Source of the DNA: Bacteroidales bacterium UBA3816
Lineage (GTDB): Bacteria > Bacteroidota > Bacteroidia > Bacteroidales > P3
Length of the DNA: 20,112 nt
Direction: 5' to 3'
Assembly (NCBI GenBank): GCA_002368955.1
Contig: DFDY01000036.1
Span: 1-20,112 of the forward strand
In this document: positions 15,867 through 20,112 of the stretch, piece after piece
Layout of the letters: each line of letters opens with the position of its first letter
Position numbering within the stretch: position 1 is the first letter of the stretch
Position numbers and translations under genes: made by a program
Notes under the pieces: generated by a model
Databases searched by the model: none
Seen by the model: only the letters and a program-made list of their open reading frames with translations
What the model was told of the DNA's origin: nothing

Positions 15867-16025
15867 ATGGAAAAATACGAATGCACTGTTTGCGGGTATG
15901 TCTATGACCCCGCAGTTGGCGACCCCGACAACGGCATCGCCCCCGGAACCAAATTTGAAGACCTGCCCGCAGACTGGACCTGTCCTCTCTGCTCGGTAGA
16001 CAAAACTCACTTTGAGAAAAAGTAA
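15867..16025 (+). CDS. Rubredoxin
   Basis: A 52-residue Fe(Cys)4 electron-transfer protein, complete and of ordinary length. It starts 'MEKYECTVCGYVYDP' and ends 'WTCPLCSVDKTHFEKK'; the iron ligands are Cys6, Cys9, Cys39 and Cys42, and the acidic 'GDPDNGIAPGTKFEDLP' middle is typical. The leader is A-rich with no Shine-Dalgarno site. It lies between the flavodiiron gene (70 bases upstream) and ferritin (26 bases downstream) in the same direction. It is the expected direct electron donor to the flavodiiron protein and possibly to the rubrerythrin at 18110. The NAD(P)H:rubredoxin reductase is not in this window. Confidence 0.96.
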   Translation: MEKYECTVCGYVYDPAVGDPDNGIAPGTKFEDLPADWTCPLCSVDKTHFEKK

Positions 16026-16051
16026 TAATCATTAACCCCAAAGAAAAAGAA

Positions 16052-16567
16052 ATGTTAAACAAAAAAGTATCTGATTTGCTCAATCAGCAAATAAACAAGG
16101 AGCTCTACTCTGCCTACCTTTACCTGGACATGAACAACTATTTCCAGAGCCGCGGCCTCAACGGTTTCGCCAACTGGTACATGATCCAAGCCCAGGAAGA
16201 GCGCGACCACGCCATGCTCTTCTACAAGTATATGCAGAACAACGACTGCCAAGTCACCCTCGATGCCATTGCCAAGCCCGACAAGAACTTTACGTCCGAC
16301 ATGGAAGTGCTGAAAGAGGGTCTCGCCCATGAAGAGTATGTCACCTCCCTCATCAACAACATCTATGCTGCTGCCTATGAGGTCAAGGACTTCCGCACCA
16401 TGCAGTTCCTCGACTGGTTCATCAAAGAGCAAGGCGAAGAAGAAACCAATGCCCGCGACATGATCACCAAGATGGAGCTTTTCGGCACCGACCCCAAGAG
16501 CCTCTACATGCTCAACCAAGAGCTCGCCGGCCGCACATACAGTGCCCCCAGCCTGGTACTCGACTAA
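16052..16567 (+). CDS. ftnA: Non-haem ferritin
   Basis: A 171-residue iron-storage protein forming a 24-subunit cage that oxidises Fe(II) and stores it as mineral. The four-helix bundle is intact, with ferroxidase residues Glu17, Glu50, His53, Glu94, Gln127 and Glu130 visible in 'NKELYSAY', 'QEERDHA', 'AHEEYV' and 'KEQGEEE'. No haem-binding Met in the bacterioferritin position was identified. The start is preceded by a purine-rich leader (AAAGAAAAAGAA). It is the last gene of the operon started at 14560 and is followed by a terminator. Its placement fits removal of free iron while the flavodiiron protein removes oxidants. Confidence 0.95.
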   Translation: MLNKKVSDLLNQQINKELYSAYLYLDMNNYFQSRGLNGFANWYMIQAQEERDHAMLFYKYMQNNDCQVTLDAIAKPDKNFTSDMEVLKEGLAHEEYVTSLINNIYAAAYEVKDFRTMQFLDWFIKEQGEEETNARDMITKMELFGTDPKSLYMLNQELAGRTYSAPSLVLD

Positions 16568-16583
16568 ATCTTACCCCATCGAT

Positions 16584-16618
16584 AAAAGGTGTGCAGGAGC
16601 ATTTCTTGCACACCTTTT
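16584..16618 (+). terminator. Intrinsic terminator after ferritin
   Basis: AAAAGGTGTGCA (16584-16595) pairs perfectly with TGCACACCTTTT (16607-16618) around an 11-base loop. The T run is formed by the end of the right arm. It lies 16 bases after the ferritin stop. Because the arms begin with A and end with T it could act on both strands. Confidence 0.88.
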
Positions 16619-16636
16619 CTAACACCGAAGTCCCTC

Positions 16637-17164
16637 ATGATAAAAAAAAACGGCAATCGCCCCACGACCATATATAAAACCAAAGTCAGCATCGTGCTCC
16701 ATCTAATCCTTTACGGAGCAGCCATCGCAGTGTTCATCCTCCCCATCATCAAGACAGATGTGCTTTGGACCAAGATACTCTGCGGAGGGGTAATTGCATG
16801 CATTCCCTGGGGAGCCTGCAACATCTTGCGCTTCTGGAACGACCGCATCATCGTCGCCCCCACTCACCTCTCCATCTCGCATGTGGCCAAGAAAACACTT
16901 AACGGCAAATGGACTGTAGTGAGCAAAGCAGTCATTAACTGGAACGACATCCGAGAGATTTCATCGCAATTCGACACACGCATCACGAATCTTGTGCACA
17001 TCCAAAAAGAAGTATTCATCCGCCTACGAGGGGGGACACAATACTGCATCGAGTCCGACCTTTATGACGTCAACCTACTCGAACACAAACTAAAAAAATA
17101 TTGGCAGCAATACGCCAAAGGCCAATCGCTGAAGAAAGCAGAGTCTGCCAGAAAGGACTCCTGA
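16637..17164 (+). CDS. Small membrane protein with a PH-like cytoplasmic domain, function unknown
   Basis: A 175-residue protein from the ATG at 16637. A GTG at 16589 would extend the frame but lies inside the ferritin terminator, so it was not chosen. Two transmembrane helices are visible at about 17-38 and 45-66. The rest (about 67-165) is a soluble domain with alternating hydrophobic strands ('RIIVAPTHLSIS', 'VINWNDIREISS', 'EVFIRLRGGTQYCIE') and a final helix, which resembles bacterial PH-domain membrane proteins. The start is only 18 bases after the terminator, leaving no room for a separate promoter, so expression would depend on readthrough or on a promoter inside ferritin. Its 3' end is 4 bases from a convergent gene, with no terminator between. 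Membership of the PH family is by pattern only. Confidence 0.7.
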   Translation: MIKKNGNRPTTIYKTKVSIVLHLILYGAAIAVFILPIIKTDVLWTKILCGGVIACIPWGACNILRFWNDRIIVAPTHLSISHVAKKTLNGKWTVVSKAVINWNDIREISSQFDTRITNLVHIQKEVFIRLRGGTQYCIESDLYDVNLLEHKLKKYWQQYAKGQSLKKAESARKDS

Positions 17165-17168
17165 CCGT

Positions 17169-17762
17169 CTATTCCATCGGCAGAGCAACGGCAGGCCAAC
17201 CATAGTCCTGAAGCCATGCAGCCTTCAGCCCATGCTCGCGCACATACTCGGCAGTCATATACAACCGGGCATCCTCGCGAGCATCCTGATTACCCAACGA
17301 ATTCATTAGCAAGTCATACTTGACGCCGAAAATCTCTCTGGCCGTGGGCTCAAACGATGAGCCGTCCTCCACGGCATCGAAAGCCGTCACCTCATAACTG
17401 TCGGCAGTCTGGCGCAAGTGAAACCGACCCGGATGGTCGCCGCCCGACACCATCTTCAGCGTGTCACCAACCAGATTATAGTGGAACACCCAAAAATCGC
17501 CCCAAACCAGAATATCTTCCGGATTGTCCTCGTTGGCACTGAGGATATATGCATATGGGATACAAATTTCGCCCTGCAAATATTCCGGACCCAACTCCTT
17601 AACCAAGTAGTCGTCTATGACGCCCAGATAGCCCGACTCGGCCTCCTGGACAGTATCCACCGCCTCTTCGGCAGCACCAGTGGAGTTGCCTCCGCAGGCA
17701 GCAAACAACAGACTCCCCATCCACACCAGGGCAGCCATCAAAAAATAATAATTCCTTTTCAT
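17169..17762 (-). CDS. Hypothetical lipoprotein
   Basis: A 197-residue lipoprotein with N-terminal 'MKRNYYFLMAALVWMGSLLFAAC', lipidated Cys23, then an acidic Gly/Ala/Glu linker to about residue 43. The remainder is a mixed alpha/beta domain ('GYLGVIDDYLVKELGPEY', 'ICIPYAYILSANEDNPEDILVWGDFWVFHY', 'GRFHLRQTADSYEVTAFDAVEDG'). It ends with a helix-rich tail. I do not recognise a characterised family; similar lipoproteins of unknown function occur in gut Bacteroidales. It is convergent with the membrane protein and divergent from the rubrerythrin. A weak -7 candidate (TATCTTTT on the minus strand, 17836-17829) lies 67 bases upstream. Confidence 0.75.
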   Translation of the reverse strand: MKRNYYFLMAALVWMGSLLFAACGGNSTGAAEEAVDTVQEAESGYLGVIDDYLVKELGPEYLQGEICIPYAYILSANEDNPEDILVWGDFWVFHYNLVGDTLKMVSGGDHPGRFHLRQTADSYEVTAFDAVEDGSSFEPTAREIFGVKYDLLMNSLGNQDAREDARLYMTAEYVREHGLKAAWLQDYGWPAVALPME

Positions 17763-17867
17763 TTCCGTATCAATTTAAATATCAACGTAACGATAAAAAC
17801 GAGTTTTTATTGTACCCTCATGCGTTGGAAAAGATAAGTGCACACCCTTCATTCCATTAATTTCTTG

Positions 17868-17875
17868 TACATTTG
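17868..17875 (+). promoter_or_regulatory. Candidate -7 box for rubrerythrin
   Basis: TACATTTG is a perfect TAnnTTTG match 234 bases before the rubrerythrin start. No clear TTTG is found about 20-25 bases upstream of it, so a second factor may be needed, or the box may be fortuitous. No better match lies nearer the gene. Confidence 0.45.
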
Positions 17876-17992
17876 CACCACAAAAGAAAAGGCTCCATGA
17901 CACCGCACTATCCTTCGTTTCTTTGAAACAGACGTTTTCTCCACGAGACTCCTACCCCAACATTCCTAAGGCATTGCTTTTAACGATTTTAG

Positions 17993-18011
17993 GCTGCTGC
18001 ACCGCAGCAGC
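17993..18011 (+). other. Stable hairpin in the rubrerythrin leader
   Basis: GCTGCTGC (17993-18000) and GCAGCAGC (18004-18011) form a perfect 8-bp stem with a three-base loop. It is followed by GAAAAAC and, 8 bases later, a CCTTTTTT tract. The T tract is too far away for a standard terminator. A leader-control or mRNA-stability role is possible. Confidence 0.5.
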
Positions 18012-18109
18012 AGCGAAAAACTAAAACCTTTTTTAATTCCCCACACAATAAAAACACCTCCCCCACGTTTCAAATTAGTTATTAATCCTAAAAAACAAAC
18101 GAATACATT

Positions 18110-18655
18110 ATGAGCAAAAAATTCATCTGCCCCGTTTGTGGCTATGTGTATGAAGGCGACGAAATGCCCGAGAAATGCCCTATCTGCGGCAAACCCATGC
18201 AAGAAGTGAAAGAAGAAATCAAAACGTGGGCTGCCGAGCACATCGTAGGCGTGGCCAAAGATGCCCCCGAAGACATCAAAGCCGACCTGCGCATGAACTT
18301 TGAAGGCGAGTGCAAAGAGGTAGGCATGTACCTGGCCATGGCCCGTGTGGCCCATCGCGAGGGCTATCCCGAAATCGGGCTCTACTGGGAGAAGGCCGCC
18401 TACGAAGAGGCCGAACACGCTGCCAAATTCGCCGAACTTCTGGGCGAAGTGCTCACCAACAGCACCGCTCAGAACCTCAAGGTGCGTATCGAAGCCGAGT
18501 ACGGCGCCACCGCCGGCAAGACCGACCTCGCCAAACGCGCCAAAGCCCTCAACCTCGATGCCATCCACGACACCGTCCACGAAATGGCCCGTGACGAAGC
18601 CCGCCACGGTAAAGCCTTCGAAGGCCTCTACAAACGCTACTTCGAGAACAAATAA
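18110..18655 (+). CDS. rbr: Rubrerythrin of the reverse type (N-terminal rubredoxin domain)
   Basis: A 181-residue peroxide-reducing diiron protein. The rubredoxin-like Fe(Cys)4 domain is at the N-terminus (Cys7, Cys10, Cys23, Cys26 in 'FICPVCGYVY' and 'KCPICGKP'), the opposite of classical rubrerythrin, and it is the short type with only 12 residues between the Cys pairs. Residues about 40-181 are the four-helix diiron domain, with 'FEGECKEVGMYLAMARVA' (Glu67), Glu100-x-x-His103, and Glu163-x-x-His166 in 'MARDEARHG'. Reverse rubrerythrins in clostridia act as NADH-linked peroxide (and O2) reductases with partner reductases and rubredoxin. It is transcribed alone, closed by a strong terminator, and lies 1.5 kb from the flavodiiron-rubredoxin-ferritin operon. 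Confidence 0.93.
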   Translation: MSKKFICPVCGYVYEGDEMPEKCPICGKPMQEVKEEIKTWAAEHIVGVAKDAPEDIKADLRMNFEGECKEVGMYLAMARVAHREGYPEIGLYWEKAAYEEAEHAAKFAELLGEVLTNSTAQNLKVRIEAEYGATAGKTDLAKRAKALNLDAIHDTVHEMARDEARHGKAFEGLYKRYFENK

Positions 18656-18680
18656 AACTCGGGCCGCGGCCTAACAAGCT

Positions 18681-18724
18681 GAGAGTCCCGAGGGCCTGTG
18701 GCCCTCGGGACTCTCTCTCTTTCT
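18681..18724 (+). terminator. Intrinsic terminator after rubrerythrin
   Basis: GAGAGTCCCGAGGGCC (18681-18696) pairs perfectly with GGCCCTCGGGACTCTC (18700-18715) around a TGT loop: a 16-bp stem, followed by TCTCTTTCT. A 10-bp palindrome (GGCCGCGGCC, 18662-18671) sits just upstream. It lies between convergent genes; the minus-strand side has no T run. Confidence 0.88.
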
Positions 18725-18735
18725 GAACCTCTCCC

Positions 18736-19689
18736 CTATTTCTTGATATATGATAGGAAGTCTAGGTCGATGCTCATGGCCACAAAAGGCTTCACCAGCC
18801 ATGACTTGGCTGTCACATCGTCAATAGTTTGTGAGGTACCGATGATGTCGCCATCGTCATAACCCGACACCAACACGTTGTACTCTGCAATATTCACACC
18901 AATCGTAAGATAGAAGAAGTCCACAAAGCGGAACGAAGGCCCCAGATAGAAGTTCTTGAACAGGTTGCTGCCGCCAAAGCCCACATAGATGCCTAAATCG
19001 TAGGCAAACTCTTGGTCGAATTTTCTCAGTTCATAGGTCTTGGTGGTGTCGCGGCGGTTCCTAATTTCAATATTCTTGTTGAAATACTTGGTCAAGTCCC
19101 ACAGCATCACCGATGCCCCAGTGACAAAGTCAAACTCAATGTTGCCCGCATTGCGATTGCGCAGCACCTTGTCGTAGGTGCCGTCGAAAGAGCCGTTGGT
19201 CGTGTGCGGATTCAGTCGCACCTCCCAGTTGGGCGTGCGGTAGAAGCGCATGGCAATGCCCTGAATGGCACGTACTTTTTTCTTGCGGTTGGTGGACTCG
19301 GCCACCTTGCCTTCGGCATCCAGTGCCCGCTGTTTGAGATACTTGTTGGCCTCCTCCTTGCGCACATTCTCCAGTTCGCAACTGCGCACCAGTTCGCGCA
19401 GCGAGTCTACCACATGGCGGTAATGATCGCGGTCGGCCTCAATCTTCGACTTGTCCACGCCCGAGTTGGTGAGGATGCTTTTATAGAACTGGTCCTTCTC
19501 TTCGGCCAATTTCAGCTTCTCCTGCAACATCTTAATCATGGTGCTGTCCACCACCTTCACATAGGTGGTGTCGGTGCGGGTCTGGTAGACCGTGTCTACC
19601 AGAGTGCGGGTGCTCCAGACGGTGTCCTGTGCCCTCGCACCAAGCGAAAACAGCAACACCGCAGCCAAGCAAAAAAGTTTTGTCTTCAT
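18736..19689 (-). CDS. Coiled-coil outer-membrane beta-barrel candidate, function unknown
   Basis: A 317-residue protein with a signal peptide (MKTKLFCLAAVLLFSLGARA, cleavage before Gln21). Residues about 46-135 are highly charged and heptad-rich, consistent with a periplasmic coiled coil ('IKMLQEKLKLAEEKDQFYK', 'RHVVDSLRELVRSCELENV'). Residues about 140-317 alternate short hydrophobic strands with polar turns ('IEFDFVTGASVMLWDL', 'FAYDLGIYVGFGGS', 'FYLGPSFRFVDFFYLTIGVNIAEYNVL', 'VKPFVAMSIDLDFL'), as in small outer-membrane beta barrels. No named family was recognised. The start is 18 bases after the hisS stop, so it is probably transcribed with hisS. A structural role linking the outer membrane to the periplasm is a guess. 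Confidence 0.75.
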   Translation of the reverse strand: MKTKLFCLAAVLLFSLGARAQDTVWSTRTLVDTVYQTRTDTTYVKVVDSTMIKMLQEKLKLAEEKDQFYKSILTNSGVDKSKIEADRDHYRHVVDSLRELVRSCELENVRKEEANKYLKQRALDAEGKVAESTNRKKKVRAIQGIAMRFYRTPNWEVRLNPHTTNGSFDGTYDKVLRNRNAGNIEFDFVTGASVMLWDLTKYFNKNIEIRNRRDTTKTYELRKFDQEFAYDLGIYVGFGGSNLFKNFYLGPSFRFVDFFYLTIGVNIAEYNVLVSGYDDGDIIGTSQTIDDVTAKSWLVKPFVAMSIDLDFLSYIKK

Positions 19690-19707
19690 AACCTTGGTTT
19701 CAAAAAA

Positions 19708-20112
19708 CTAAGCCTGCATCATATCCAGAAGTTGTTCCATCGTGACAGTACTCTGCTCACCCGTAGTCATGTTCTTGACCGTGAGTGTATTCGAAGAGAT
19801 CTCCGTCTCGCCCACAAACACCACATAGGGGATGTGGTTCTTATTGGCAAATTCCATCTGTTTCTTCATCTTGACGGCATCGGGATAAACCAATGTGCTG
19901 AACCCCGCCGCACGCAACCGAGCTGCACTCTTGATGCAGTATGGCAAGCTCTCGGCTCCAAAATTGATAAAGATAATTTGCGCCGACTGTCCTAAGTTGG
20001 CAGGGAATTTCTCTAGTTCGGTAAGCACATCATAAATGCGGTCGGCACCAAAGGATATGCCTACACCACTCACGTCAGGCATGCCGAAAATGCCCGTAAG
20101 GTTGTCATACCG
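19708..20112 (-). CDS. hisS: Histidyl-tRNA synthetase, C-terminal part (5' end outside window)
   Basis: The last 134 residues of a class II aminoacyl-tRNA synthetase that charges tRNA-His. The frame is open to the window edge, starting 'RYDNLTGIFGMPDVSGVG' and 'ISFGADRIYDVL', which is class II motif 3 as found in HisRS; the ATG at 20082 is therefore internal. The remaining about 95 residues ('AQIIFINFGAESLPYCIKSA', 'LRAAGFSTLVYPDAVKMKKQ', 'IPYVVFVGETEI') are the HGTP-type anticodon-binding domain. The protein ends MMQA. The downstream gene follows after 18 bases. Confidence 0.93.
   Translation of the reverse strand, partial: RYDNLTGIFGMPDVSGVGISFGADRIYDVLTELEKFPANLGQSAQIIFINFGAESLPYCIKSAARLRAAGFSTLVYPDAVKMKKQMEFANKNHIPYVVFVGETEISSNTLTVKNMTTGEQSTVTMEQLLDMMQA

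Larger units (their letters stand above)
17763..18109. other. 347-base divergent region and long rubrerythrin leader
   Basis: The region separates the lipoprotein (minus) from rubrerythrin (plus). Its left part is A/T-rich and holds weak promoter candidates for both strands. From about 17880 to 18109 it forms the presumed rubrerythrin leader, with a strong hairpin at 17993-18011 followed by A and T tracts. A 9-codon frame (17897-17926) is present but unsupported. No tRNA or other known RNA was recognised. Confidence 0.5.

Noticed and set aside
16589..16636. Upstream GTG start for the membrane PH-like gene
   Set aside because: The codon lies inside the ferritin terminator stem and the added residues show no conserved character; the ATG at 16637 fits better.
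17897..17926. Nine-residue leader peptide upstream of rubrerythrin
   Set aside because: A frame this short is expected by chance, has no run of regulatory codons, and no translation signal supports it.
20080..20082. ATG at 20082 as the true start of a short protein
   Set aside because: The frame stays open to the window edge and the upstream residues complete class II synthetase motif 3, so the start is outside the window.

Overview
The window looks like chromosome of a Bacteroidota bacterium, most likely an anaerobic or microaerophilic Bacteroidales. The evidence is: C-terminal type IX secretion (T9SS) sorting domains of both type A and type B; promoter matches to the Bacteroidetes consensus (TTTG then TAnnTTTG); A-rich leaders without Shine-Dalgarno sites; lpxK, which implies lipid A and an outer membrane; and an anaerobe's oxygen-defence set (flavodiiron protein, rubredoxin, ferritin, N-terminal-rubredoxin rubrerythrin). 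The species cannot be named from this sequence. No mobile element, CRISPR array, tRNA or rRNA was seen.

Left third (1-7457, plus strand): three tandem paralogous surface proteins, the first cut by the window edge. Each has a signal peptide where visible, an N-terminal region resembling the IgGFc-binding domain, one or two Ig-like modules, three short beta modules and a T9SS type B C-terminal domain. The 3' ends of the three genes are almost identical at DNA level while the 5' parts are diverged. A five-copy nested repeat array, whose period is exactly 52 + 7n bases, lies between genes 1 and 2. Genes 2 and 3 overlap or nearly abut. A strong hairpin terminator closes the group.

Middle (7528-14412, minus strand): a T9SS type A protein with three fibronectin-like modules sits under its own good promoter. 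Upstream of it is an operon read lpxK, cutC, then a large transglutaminase lipoprotein. That lipoprotein carries one apparently intact catalytic domain, one apparently dead copy and a C-terminal thioredoxin-like domain without a CxxC pair.

Right (14600-18655): a promoter with both consensus boxes drives a flavodiiron protein, rubredoxin and ferritin, ending in a terminator. A small membrane protein with a PH-like tail and a convergent lipoprotein follow. Then comes a reverse-type rubrerythrin behind a long leader. Together these reduce O2, NO and peroxide and sequester the iron that would drive Fenton chemistry.

Right edge (18736-20112, minus strand): the 3' part of hisS, followed 18 bases later by a coiled-coil outer-membrane beta-barrel candidate.
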